A stretch of 42,043 bases of DNA from Clostridia bacterium (GTDB lineage Bacteria > Bacillota > Clostridia > Oscillospirales > CAG-272). The stretch is taken from NCBI GenBank assembly GCA_017547755.1, contig JAFYOX010000039.1, forward strand, positions 1 through 42,043. The letters are read 5' to 3'. Below the pieces are notes generated by a model. That model was not told the origin of the DNA, ran no database searches, and was given only the letters and a program-made list of their open reading frames with translations. Shown here piece by piece: positions 1 to 7,359 of this stretch (the stretch's first letter is position 1; the number at the start of each line of letters is the position of its first letter). The translations under genes were made by a program, and so were the position numbers.

Positions 1-31
1 AGCTAACTGACTTAATCAAAATCAGTTAGCT
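1..31. repeat. Perfect inverted repeat at window edge
   Basis: AGCTAACTGA at 1-10 pairs with TCAGTTAGCT at 22-31 around an 11-base loop and is followed by CTTTATT. It could be a terminator for a gene lying left of the window or part of the end of an integrated element. Nothing in the window decides between these. Confidence 0.6.
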
Positions 32-52
32 CTTTATTGTTGAATAATGAAG

Positions 53-74
53 TTTTGTTGCCATTTCGTTGCCA
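53..74 (-). other. Tandem 11-bp direct repeats, candidate integrase arm sites
   Basis: TTTTGTTGCCA (53-63) is followed immediately by TTTCGTTGCCA (64-74); on the minus strand this reads as two copies of TGGCAACRAAA. Short tandem repeats of this kind are typical arm-type binding sites of tyrosine integrases. They lie about 60 bases past the guaA stop codon, and the 3' end of guaA is a known integration hotspot. The integrase would lie outside the window, so this is inference. Confidence 0.35.
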
Positions 75-92
75 CGAATGGCTCAAATCCTT

Positions 93-120
93 AAAAAGTC
101 CGGTGATGACTGGGCTTTTT
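93..120 (-). terminator. Likely guaA terminator
   Basis: AAAAAGTCC at 93-101 pairs with GGGCTTTTT at 112-120, one pair being G-U. On the minus strand, the direction of guaA, the hairpin ends in a T run. It lies 13 bases beyond the guaA stop codon and could act in both directions. Confidence 0.55.
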
Positions 121-132
121 AGACCTGTGGGA

Positions 133-1134
133 TCACTCCCATTCAATTGTACCAGTCGGCTTCGGCGTGAGATCCATCAACACGCGGTTGATGCCTTCCA
201 CTTCGTGCGTGATTCTGTCGGTGATCTTGTGCAGAACCGCATACGGGATTTCTTCGATCGTCGCGGTCATCGCGTCTCTCGTGTTTACCGCACGGAGGAT
301 CGCCGGCCAGCCTTCGTAACGGCTGTCGTCCTTTACGCCGACGCTCTTGATGTCCGGGATCACTACGAAATACTGCCATACCTTTTCAGCAAGGCCGCAG
401 AGGTCGAATTCTTCGCGGAGGATCGCGTCTGCTTCACGCAGTGCGTGGAGTCTGTCGCGGGTGATCGCGCCGAGGCAACGTACGCCGAGACCCGGACCCG
501 GGAACGGCTGACGGTATACCATCGCGTGCGGCAGGCCGAGCGCTTCGCCGACAACGCGTACTTCGTCCTTGAACAGGAGCTTGATGGGTTCGACCAGTTC
601 GAACTTCATGTCTTCCGGCAGACCGCCGACGTTGTGGTGGGACTTAACAGCCTTCTTGCCTTCTGCCTGCTTTACGCTTTCCAGAATGTCCGGATAAATC
701 GTGCCCTGTGCAAGGTATTCGATGCCTTCCAGTCTGCGCGCTTCGTCAACAAATACTTCAATGAATTCCTTACCGATGATCTTTCTCTTGCTTTCCGGAT
801 CGGATACGCCCGCAAGAAGATCAAGGAAACGGTCGGTCGCGTCAACGTAGATCAGGTTCGCGTCAAGCTGGTTGCGGAAAATTTCGATAACCTGCTCGGA
901 CTCGCCCTTTCTCATAAGACCGTGGTTGACATGAACGCATACAAGCTGCTTGCCGATCGCCTTGATCAGCAGTGCCGCAACTACCGAAGAGTCAACACCG
1001 CCGGACAGCGCGAGCAGTACCTTCTTGTCGCCGACCTGCGCACGTACTTCCTTTACCTGCTCTTCAATAAAAGCAGCGGCAAGTTCCGGCGTCGTGATGC
1101 GTTCCATCGTTTCGGGACGAACGTTAGTAGACAT
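133..1134 (-). CDS. guaA: GMP synthase, ATP-pyrophosphatase subunit (no amidotransferase domain)
   Basis: Converts XMP to GMP using ATP and ammonia, the last step of guanylate synthesis in the cytosol. The P-loop-like pyrophosphatase motif SGGVDSS lies near residues 44-50. The dimerisation domain carries PFPGPGLGVR, and the protein ends in the conserved PKPTGTIEWE. At 333 residues it matches only the C-terminal two thirds of the usual 510-residue fused enzyme; the N-terminal glutaminase domain is absent, and upstream DNA offers no in-frame remnant. It therefore resembles split archaeal-type GMP synthases, which use a separate GATase subunit; none is in the window. I chose the ATG at 1134 (MSTNVRPE) over one 18 bases upstream because GGAGGG at 1141-1146 is well placed for it. 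Family certain; subunit arrangement inferred. Confidence 0.95.
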   Translation of the reverse strand: MSTNVRPETMERITTPELAAAFIEEQVKEVRAQVGDKKVLLALSGGVDSSVVAALLIKAIGKQLVCVHVNHGLMRKGESEQVIEIFRNQLDANLIYVDATDRFLDLLAGVSDPESKRKIIGKEFIEVFVDEARRLEGIEYLAQGTIYPDILESVKQAEGKKAVKSHHNVGGLPEDMKFELVEPIKLLFKDEVRVVGEALGLPHAMVYRQPFPGPGLGVRCLGAITRDRLHALREADAILREEFDLCGLAEKVWQYFVVIPDIKSVGVKDDSRYEGWPAILRAVNTRDAMTATIEEIPYAVLHKITDRITHEVEGINRVLMDLTPKPTGTIEWE

Positions 1135-1203
1135 AAGATTCCCTCCAAACATAAACTGGCTTTTCGCCGTTCAAATCATTTATTAGTATGTTCCGATGCT
1201 GTT

Positions 1204-1232
1204 ATTGTAACACATTTCCGTCCGTTTTTCAA
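1204..1232 (-). promoter_or_regulatory. Sigma-A promoter of guaA
   Basis: Read on the minus strand, TTGAAA (1232-1227) and TACAAT (1209-1204) are separated by exactly 17 bases. The predicted transcript has a leader of about 65 bases before the guaA ATG. No riboswitch-like fold was recognised in that short leader. Confidence 0.6.
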
Positions 1233-1298
1233 TGAAAACCTTTTTCACGGATGCAGAAATTATAGCAGGATTCCGGGGATTTTTCTGTAAAATTTGCA

Positions 1299-1740
1299 TG
1301 GGGAGGTGGGGAAGGTGCGGATTTTTCGGGAAAGGGGATACGGTCGCTTTCCCGAAAAAAGCTCCGCAAAAACTTCAATCTGTGGCAGCCATCTTTTGCA
1401 GTTGACATGGAATGGCGGAGAAATTTGCAGGAACAAAATTTGATTCGAATTCTGTAGGGGCGATTCACGAATCGCCCGTTTAACGAATTGAATTTCCTGA
1501 ATTTTGTCGATAAATCGTTTGTTTTGGCTGATAAAATATTGTTTTATCCAATTTTACCGACGGGCGATTCGTGAATCGCCCCTACAGATGTACGACATCA
1601 GCGCACAAACCCATCAAAAATCCCTTTTCACAAACCCATATCAGCTGCACAATCCGTCAGCACCGTATAAAAGTTTTTGCGGAGCTTTTTTCAAAAAGCG
1701 ACCGTATCCCCCTTCCCCTAAAACCCGCACAAACTCCCCC
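1299..1740. repeat. Family B repeat copy 1, gutted and interrupted by a family D element
   Basis: The gap between guaA and spoIIE holds the two outer inverted-repeat arms of a family B element and no gene. The left arm (about 1299-1430) contains GATACGGTCGCTTT and CTCCGCAAAAACTTCAATCTG. The right arm (about 1604-1740) is their reverse complement and continues through GCGCACAAACCCATC. The conserved 450-base centre seen in the other B copies is missing; a family D element lies there instead. The right arm ends directly at the spoIIE stop codon (1741). Confidence 0.7.
1453..1586. mobile_element. Family D MITE copy 1 (134 bp)
   Basis: TGTAGGGGCGATTCACGAA begins at 1453 and its inverted partner ends in CCCCTACA at 1586. 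Each arm is itself nearly palindromic (GGGCGATTC and GAATCGCCC around two or so bases). The AT-rich middle carries no ORF. Short flanking sequence (AAAATTTGATTCGA on the left) is shared with copies 2 and 3, so the real element may extend beyond the inverted repeats. No transposase is encoded. Confidence 0.75.
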
Positions 1741-4506
1741 TTACGCACTCATAACCGAGATCACCCCCGCCGTAATGTCGTCCGCCGAACCTCTCCGCGC
1801 CGCCTCCCGTACGATCTTCGCCGCCGCTTCCTTGGGACTGCCACGCAGGATCACCTCGTCAGAGGTCATCATGTCGAGAAGCCACGGGACTTCTTCGTAG
1901 GAACGCGCCGCACCGTCGGAGAGCATGACGACGCGGTCGCCCGGGAGAATGTCGAAGCGGATCATTTCCGCGTCGAGCGCGCGGAGAATGCCGATCGGGA
2001 CCGTCTTCGACTGCAGGCGGAAGATGCTTCCGCCGCGGAGAACGAACGACGGCGCCGCCCCGCTCTTGATGAAGCGCGCCTTTCCCGTCAGAAGATCGAT
2101 CTCCGCAATGTCCACCGTCGCCGAACATTCCCGCTCTCCCGCGCGGATGATGTTGTTCAGCATCTTCAGCGACGTCTCCAGTCCCGCGCCCGCACCGATC
2201 ATGCGCTGCAGGATCGCCGCACAGACCCCCGACGTCAGCGCCGCCTCACGCCCGCTTCCCATGCCGTCGGAGATCAGCATGTAGTACTTGCCTTCCGCCT
2301 CAAACGACGCGATCGCGTCACCGCAGACCCCCGCGTCGTCCGTGTCCGGCATCTCGTCCGTCACATCCACTTCCGGCGGCACCTCCATTTCGTACTCATC
2401 GTACCCTTCATAGCCCTCATGGCCGCCGTGCGCTTCACCGCACGCTTCCATGTCAGTTCCATCACCAGAATATGCCCTCACCTCCTCCGTCCTGCCTCCG
2501 TACCGATCCATGCAGTACGCCGCTTCGTCCCGTCCGTCGCCTTCCGCACGGATCCCGCGTCCACCCGCAGAAATACCAGCCGCACAGAACGCCTGCCCCG
2601 ACAGACACGCGAAAACCGGCACCGCGTGCATCGTCATCGAAAGAACCGGCCCGTCCAGCGTGAATTCCGGCTGCGACAGACGCAGTCCCGCCGTTTTTTC
2701 GAATAACCGCCGGATATCATCTCCTCCCATCCGCGCCGCCGCCGGATCGATGTCCCGTACCAGAATCTGCTTTCGCCTTCCTCCGTACGCCGTCACCGAT
2801 CCCGCTTCAAAATCCTGACAGTGCAGCAGCCGGCGCAGCTTCTTCGATAATTCACCGTCTGTCTGCACGATCCTCTCACCTTCGTCGTGCGCCGTCTTCA
2901 GAAGCTCGCCAGCCAGCCCGAGATCCGCCGCCGTCACCGCCAGCTTGTCACTTCCCTTCCGGTGCGCGATCCGTTCTCCCGCGCACCGGTTGATCTCGTC
3001 AAGGATCCGCCCGATGTTGAAGCAGTGCGACGCCAGATGATTCGGCACCGCCGAAGCCGATACCACACCGTCCCGTACCAGCTCCTTCGTCATCTCTTCC
3101 ATCACCGGCGCCGTCTTCGACGACCGCGCTTCGTGACATTTCGACCGCAGGGCACATCCCCTGCAGTACGCACCGAACGCCGTTTCGCAGATCTCGCGCA
3201 TCTCCGCCTTTCCCGGACGCGACAACCGCTCCGACATCCCCGAAAGGATCGCCGAAACAGACGTCAGACTCTCCGACATCTCCTCCAGACGATGCCCCAT
3301 GTCTTCCCTCGACCGTAGGGCAAGCCCCGCTTCCGCCGCCATGCTCCGTACCGCACCGCCGAACAGATTCTCCGGCAGACGTACCATCCCGCACCGGTAC
3401 AGCGGGATCAGAACCGCGCACGCCGCCGTCACAGGCGGCAGTACTGCCGCGATTCCGTCAAATCCCGCCTGATACGTCGCCCATGCCACCGCCGATACCC
3501 CGGCGGAAAGAAGCCCGAATGTCTGCGAATACCGCCCGAGAAGCCCGCTCAGGACCGCCGATACGGCAAATATCGGCAGAAAACGCAGGTCAAGTACCAT
3601 GCCGCAGCAGATCCCCATCACAGCGCCCCGGTGGATCCCGTATTTCTCCGCCGTCAGCACCGTCACCGCAAAGGCAAACAGGATCCCCATGCCGAACGGC
3701 GTGTTCAGAATTCCTCCGCCCGACAGGGTGGAGGTATGTAAAAAGGTCTGCAGAGAATGCGTCACGATCGCGCAGACCGCGTAGATCCCCGCTTCCCGGA
3801 ACGGCGACGTGCGCATGCTCCGGTCCGCCGCCGCGAACATCAGCCAGGTCAGAAGCGGCGTGAACAGCAGAGAAAAAACAGCACCGAACAGGTCAAAATA
3901 CACATACCCACCCCTGACCACCGACCATGCTCCGGCGAACAGTGCTGCGCAGGCGGAAAACGCCATCCGGATGCCGATGCTTTCCCGGAGCATGGTCCCG
4001 TCCGCGCCTCCGGCGAGAAACATCGCATGGCGGAGCGCCGCGGTATGCGGGGATTCTCCGTCCGGTGAACGCGGATTTCCTGCCCCCGCAATGGCGTCGA
4101 GTTTTCTCCACATCCGGCGCCGCCGTCCGCGCGTCTTCATCCAGTCGGGCAGACGGTCGGACAGGAGCCAGACCGACGTGACCATCCGGACAACGGCAAA
4201 AAGCGTCAGGAGGAGCGCGTGGACGCCTCCGGTCACCGGGATCACCGCCGACCCCAGCAGTCCGCCCGCCAGCACGGGAAGAAGCGCGGATACCCCCGTC
4301 ACCGCCGCGACCGCCGCGATCCCGAAGGGATACGTCCCCGGAAACGCTTCGGCGCCCGCGATGAAGAACGAGACCGCGAAGCAGAGCAGCGCGGCGAGAA
4401 TACGCTTTGCCGCGGATGTGCCGAGCATCGTCCGCAGACGGACGGACGGCTTCGCAGGAACCACCGCGCGCACATTTCCCTGTACGGTTTTCGTTTTGTC
4501 TTTCAT
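1741..4506 (-). CDS. spoIIE: Stage II sporulation protein E, membrane PP2C phosphatase
   Basis: SpoIIE dephosphorylates the anti-anti-sigma factor SpoIIAA in the forespore to activate sigma-F, and takes part in polar septation. The N-terminal half is a run of hydrophobic helices, a cytoplasmic middle region follows, and the C-terminus is a PP2C phosphatase. Visible PP2C motifs are VCGD, ISDGMGSG near residue 747, VMLSDGAARS and ADDITAGVI; their aspartates are the expected metal ligands. At 921 residues it is longer than the Bacillus protein (about 820), partly because of an acidic Gly/Tyr-rich insertion just before VCGD. I chose the ATG at 4506 because ACCTCC on the plus strand at 4518-4523 gives GGAGGT upstream, at a rather long spacing of about 12 bases; the longer reading to 4563 lacks such a site. 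Confidence 0.93.
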   Translation of the reverse strand: MKDKTKTVQGNVRAVVPAKPSVRLRTMLGTSAAKRILAALLCFAVSFFIAGAEAFPGTYPFGIAAVAAVTGVSALLPVLAGGLLGSAVIPVTGGVHALLLTLFAVVRMVTSVWLLSDRLPDWMKTRGRRRRMWRKLDAIAGAGNPRSPDGESPHTAALRHAMFLAGGADGTMLRESIGIRMAFSACAALFAGAWSVVRGGYVYFDLFGAVFSLLFTPLLTWLMFAAADRSMRTSPFREAGIYAVCAIVTHSLQTFLHTSTLSGGGILNTPFGMGILFAFAVTVLTAEKYGIHRGAVMGICCGMVLDLRFLPIFAVSAVLSGLLGRYSQTFGLLSAGVSAVAWATYQAGFDGIAAVLPPVTAACAVLIPLYRCGMVRLPENLFGGAVRSMAAEAGLALRSREDMGHRLEEMSESLTSVSAILSGMSERLSRPGKAEMREICETAFGAYCRGCALRSKCHEARSSKTAPVMEEMTKELVRDGVVSASAVPNHLASHCFNIGRILDEINRCAGERIAHRKGSDKLAVTAADLGLAGELLKTAHDEGERIVQTDGELSKKLRRLLHCQDFEAGSVTAYGGRRKQILVRDIDPAAARMGGDDIRRLFEKTAGLRLSQPEFTLDGPVLSMTMHAVPVFACLSGQAFCAAGISAGGRGIRAEGDGRDEAAYCMDRYGGRTEEVRAYSGDGTDMEACGEAHGGHEGYEGYDEYEMEVPPEVDVTDEMPDTDDAGVCGDAIASFEAEGKYYMLISDGMGSGREAALTSGVCAAILQRMIGAGAGLETSLKMLNNIIRAGERECSATVDIAEIDLLTGKARFIKSGAAPSFVLRGGSIFRLQSKTVPIGILRALDAEMIRFDILPGDRVVMLSDGAARSYEEVPWLLDMMTSDEVILRGSPKEAAAKIVREAARRGSADDITAGVISVMSA

Positions 4507-4563
4507 ATGGATTATGTACCTCCGTTTCAGATGGAATTCTCCGTAAAAAATCCGGAACAGCAA

Positions 4564-4835
4564 TATAAAATTATGGAACAGAAACCCGGTTCAGCTGAAA
4601 CTTTTTGTTCTGTGCCATGATTATACTGCATACGGTATGCAGAAAAACGTCATCCCGCGGAGGCGGAAAACGGTCGCGGAAACGCCCTGCCGGACGGAAA
4701 ATCGGGAAGCACACGGCATCGCGCCATTTCCCTGACGGCAGGAGACGGACGCCGTCGGGAATTCGCGAGGGAAAACGTGTTTTGAATTCCTTCAAATTTG
4801 CGGAAAGATTTTTTGTTGAAATCGTATATTTCCGC
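4564..4835. other. Intergenic region between divergent spoIIE and the ABC-F leader
   Basis: I see no gene here. It contains the candidate spoIIE promoter with a palindrome (4620-4642). The remainder, with weak inverted repeats around 4660-4760, shows no recognisable signal. Confidence 0.5.
4620..4642 (-). promoter_or_regulatory. Candidate spoIIE -10 box abutting a perfect palindrome
   Basis: Read on the minus strand, CTGCATA-CCG-TATGCAG (4642-4626) runs directly into TATAAT (4625-4620). The 17-base palindrome fills the place of the -35/-10 spacer exactly, with only a poor -35 (GTTTTT) before it. This suggests an operator overlapping an activator-dependent promoter. Assignment to spoIIE rests on direction and distance (about 105 bases of leader). 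No clear Spo0A box was found. Confidence 0.4.
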
Positions 4836-4864
4836 TTGACAAACCGGGGAAGCGGTGGTATAAT
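4836..4864 (+). promoter_or_regulatory. Consensus sigma-A promoter for the ABC-F leader
   Basis: TTGACA (4836-4841), a 17-base spacer and TATAAT (4859-4864) match the consensus perfectly. Transcription should start near 4871, leaving a leader of about 305 bases before the ABC-F start codon. Confidence 0.85.
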
Positions 4865-4870
4865 GTAATC

Positions 4871-5177
4871 ACAAAAAGAAAACTCAAGAAAATCAAGGTG
4901 GAAAATGTACAGATAACAATCGTTTGCGAAGATCCGATGCACACGCGCTTTGAAGATGCGTTGCCATGAATTGAGATGGCCAGATATGTGTGACGATGCG
5001 GGGTTTGCGAACGGGAGTTATATACGCTTCCGCCTTTTTTTGTGCATAAAAATACAGCCCTTCTCACCGCAGAGAAGCGCCGTATCCATCCGGAAGAAAA
5101 ACGTATATAACCTCCGCGTTCCGCACCGTACCACCGTACGGTCAGTATCCGTCCCACAGGAACCCGGAGGTTTTTTT
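4871..5177 (+). promoter_or_regulatory. Long leader with candidate attenuator upstream of ABC-F gene
   Basis: The leader holds three notable parts. First, a minimal ORF (ATG at 4905, three sense codons Met-Tyr-Arg, TAA to 4916) follows AAGG with good spacing. Second, a hairpin at 5012-5032 (CGGGAG with CTTCCG, one G-U pair) is followed by a T run, as in an intrinsic terminator. Third, AACCTCCG (5109-5116) and GTTCC (5118-5122) can pair with CGGAGGTT (5165-5172) and GGAAC (5159-5163), burying the GGAGG ribosome-binding site in a stem followed by seven T. An inner hairpin ACCGTA/TACGGT lies between them. ABC-F resistance genes are commonly controlled by ribosome-stalling leaders; the mechanism here is inferred. 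Confidence 0.55.
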
Positions 5178-6719
5178 ATGCTTCAGTTAAATCATATTAC
5201 CATATATCACAGAAAAGACGACCGCACGCTCATCCGAGATTTTTCGTTCACGCCGCACGAAGGCGAGAAAGCGGCGTTCATCGGCGAAGAAGGAAACGGG
5301 AAATCCACCCTTCTCGCGCTCATCCACGACCCATCCCTGATCGAATCCTACGCGGATGTCACCGGAAGCATCAGCAAGGGCGGCTGCATCACCGGCTACC
5401 TTCCCCAGCAGCTTCCGGCGGAATACGCGGACATGACGTTCTGGGAATTCCTTTATTCCGCCGACGATCTGTCCTCTTCCCCGGACGGCCCGTCCATCCC
5501 GCTCGTCAACCGTCTCGCGGCGGAATTCGGTCTTTCCGAACGGATCACGAACGATGAGATCCCGCTCGGAAAAATGTCCGGCGGCGAAAAGATCAAAGTC
5601 CAGCTGATCCGGATCCTCAGCGGGGAGCCGGACGTGCTCCTTCTCGACGAACCGTCGAACGACCTCGACCTCGGGACTCTCGTCTGGCTGGAGGAATTCA
5701 TCCGCGAAACGCCGAAAACCGTCCTGTACATCTCACACGACGAAGTCCTTCTCGAAAATACCGCGGACTGCATCGTCCACATCGAGCAGATCATGCGCCG
5801 GACGGAGCCGAAAGTCACCGTCAGCCGGACGGGATATGCCGAATACGTCGAACGCCGCACGGGGATGCTTGAAAAATCGGAAGTCATCGCCAACAAGGAA
5901 AAAGCGGAGCTGGACAAAAAAATGGAGCGCTACCGCAAGATCTACGACCGCGTCCGCGTCGCACAGCGGAACAATTCCCGACAGGATCCCGCCACCGGAC
6001 GTCTCTTAAAGAAAAAAATGCACTCCGTCAAATCGATGGGGCGCAGATTCGAAAAGGAAAAAGAAAACCTCGCGAAGAAGATCGACAGCGAGGAAGCGAT
6101 CATGATCGATTTTCCGGAGATCAGCGTGCCGCACGGCAAGGTGATCCTCGATCTGAACCTCCCCGTCCTGTACACAGGCGGAAACGAACATCCGGAAAAA
6201 GACGCGGAGATCCTCGCGGAAAACCTCCGCTTCACCCTGTACGGCGGAGACAAACTAGTCATCACGGGCAGAAACGGCTGCGGAAAGACCACGCTCATGC
6301 GCGAGATCGCACGCCGGCTCCTGCCGCGCACCGACCTGCACACCGTCTATATGCCGCAGCATTACGAGGACGAAATGCCGCAGGAAAAAACGCCGGTGGA
6401 ATATCTGTCGGAAACGGGCGACCGGAGCGAGGATATCCGGCACCGGACCTATCTCGGAAGCATCAAGTTCACGGCGGCGGAGATGGAGCATCCGATCGCG
6501 TCGCTGTCGGGCGGACAGCGTGCGAAGCTGTATTTTCTGAAGATGATCCTCTCCGGCGCGGACACGCTCCTGCTCGACGAACCGACGCGCAACCTGTCGC
6601 CGATGTCGAATCCGGTGATCCGCCGGATCCTGCAAAACTACGGCGGCACGGTCATCGCGGTCTCGCACGACCGCAAATTCATCGACGAGGTCGCGGAAAC
6701 GGAATACCAAATGGATTAA
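5178..6719 (+). CDS. ABC-F family ATPase, probable antibiotic-resistance ribosome protection protein
   Basis: ABC-F proteins bind the ribosomal E site and, in the resistance (ARE) subgroup, dislodge drugs such as lincosamides, pleuromutilins or streptogramin A. This 514-residue protein has two ATPase domains and no membrane segment. Domain 1 has Walker A GEEGNGKST near residues 36-44, signature MSGGEK and Walker B DVLLLDEPSNDLD. Domain 2 has GRNGCGKTT, LSGGQRAK and TLLLDEPTRNLS. A long charged linker, rich in Lys and Glu, lies between them. Size and linker resemble the Vga/Lsa/CplR-like resistance group more than housekeeping EttA/Uup, but the drug cannot be told from sequence. I chose the ATG at 5178 behind GGAGG; the frame stays open upstream, but residues before it are leader-derived. 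Its 3' end overlaps the convergent RNase M5-like gene by 41 bases. Confidence 0.88.
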   Translation: MLQLNHITIYHRKDDRTLIRDFSFTPHEGEKAAFIGEEGNGKSTLLALIHDPSLIESYADVTGSISKGGCITGYLPQQLPAEYADMTFWEFLYSADDLSSSPDGPSIPLVNRLAAEFGLSERITNDEIPLGKMSGGEKIKVQLIRILSGEPDVLLLDEPSNDLDLGTLVWLEEFIRETPKTVLYISHDEVLLENTADCIVHIEQIMRRTEPKVTVSRTGYAEYVERRTGMLEKSEVIANKEKAELDKKMERYRKIYDRVRVAQRNNSRQDPATGRLLKKKMHSVKSMGRRFEKEKENLAKKIDSEEAIMIDFPEISVPHGKVILDLNLPVLYTGGNEHPEKDAEILAENLRFTLYGGDKLVITGRNGCGKTTLMREIARRLLPRTDLHTVYMPQHYEDEMPQEKTPVEYLSETGDRSEDIRHRTYLGSIKFTAAEMEHPIASLSGGQRAKLYFLKMILSGADTLLLDEPTRNLSPMSNPVIRRILQNYGGTVIAVSHDRKFIDEVAETEYQMD

Positions 6720-7329
6720 AAGTGCTCTCCGCTTCCCTTTCCGCCGTCAGTTTTTCGACTTCCTCATAATCCGAGATCAGCCCGACCGCCTCGGCGAAAG
6801 CCTTGGCGGACATTCCTGCGGGAAGCCCGAGTTTCCGGCAGACGGTATCGCGGAGCGCGGCGGAGTTGTCGCGGCCGGTAAGGCCGAGCTCGAACATCTG
6901 CACGCCGGTGAGCGGCGTTTTTTCGGACGGCACGCCGTCCATGCCGCAGAGTTCCGGATGGGCTCCGGCGAATTTTTCGAAGATCCCGCGCAGAACGTCG
7001 GCGGGAACGCCTTCGACACCGAGATATCCGGCTTTGGACGGCGCAGCCTTGCGCCGTTCTTTTCCGGCAATCTGGGGGGTATAGAGGTCATACACGGGAA
7101 TTCCGCCGAGGATCCCGCGAAGATGGGAACGGATCACGCGTCCGCCGCCGTCGCTGTCGGAGAGGATGACGACGCCGTTTGCGCCGAGGCGCCGGATGAG
7201 CGCGCGTTTTTCGGCATTATTGAAGACGCCGAAGCCGTCGGTGGAGATGACGGTCGCCGAGACGACGGACTTTACTTTGATTTTATCGTATTTTCCCTCA
7301 ACGATAACCGGGATATTGAGTGTAATCAT
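6679..7329 (-). CDS. rnmV: Toprim-domain protein, RNase M5-like
   Basis: The N-terminal Toprim domain has the catalytic glutamate in PVIVEGKYDK (near residue 11) and the metal-binding DSDGGG pattern in VVILSDSDGGGRVIR. RNase M5 matures 5S rRNA in low-GC Gram-positives. The 216-residue length exceeds the Bacillus enzyme (about 186); the C-terminal part resembles the DUF4093-type extension usual in clostridial homologues. AAGGG upstream of the ATG at 7329 supports the start. Its last 13 codons and stop are antisense to the ABC-F gene. The usual neighbour ksgA is absent. It could also be another small Toprim nuclease, so the gene symbol is a family-level call. Confidence 0.8.
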   Translation of the reverse strand: MITLNIPVIVEGKYDKIKVKSVVSATVISTDGFGVFNNAEKRALIRRLGANGVVILSDSDGGGRVIRSHLRGILGGIPVYDLYTPQIAGKERRKAAPSKAGYLGVEGVPADVLRGIFEKFAGAHPELCGMDGVPSEKTPLTGVQMFELGLTGRDNSAALRDTVCRKLGLPAGMSAKAFAEAVGLISDYEEVEKLTAEREAESTFNPFGIPFPRPRR

Positions 7330-7359
7330 AACGGTTCCCTTTATGGATTTGTATGGATA

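Noticed and set aside
37-1290. Long plus-strand frame opposite guaA
   Set aside because: It is a shadow of guaA. Similar long antisense frames lie opposite spoIIE, holA, mnmG, the antiporter, the solute-binding protein, the nucleoside ATPase, the metallophosphoesterase, the PHP gene, the 32355 gene, pepC and the deacetylase. None has a ribosome-binding site or family motif, and the GC-rich codon structure of the real strand explains them.
4950-5177. N-terminal extension of the ABC-F protein by 76 residues
   Set aside because: The region overlaps the promoter-proximal leader with terminator and RBS hairpins. The ATG at 5178 has GGAGG and gives the normal ABC-F N-terminus.
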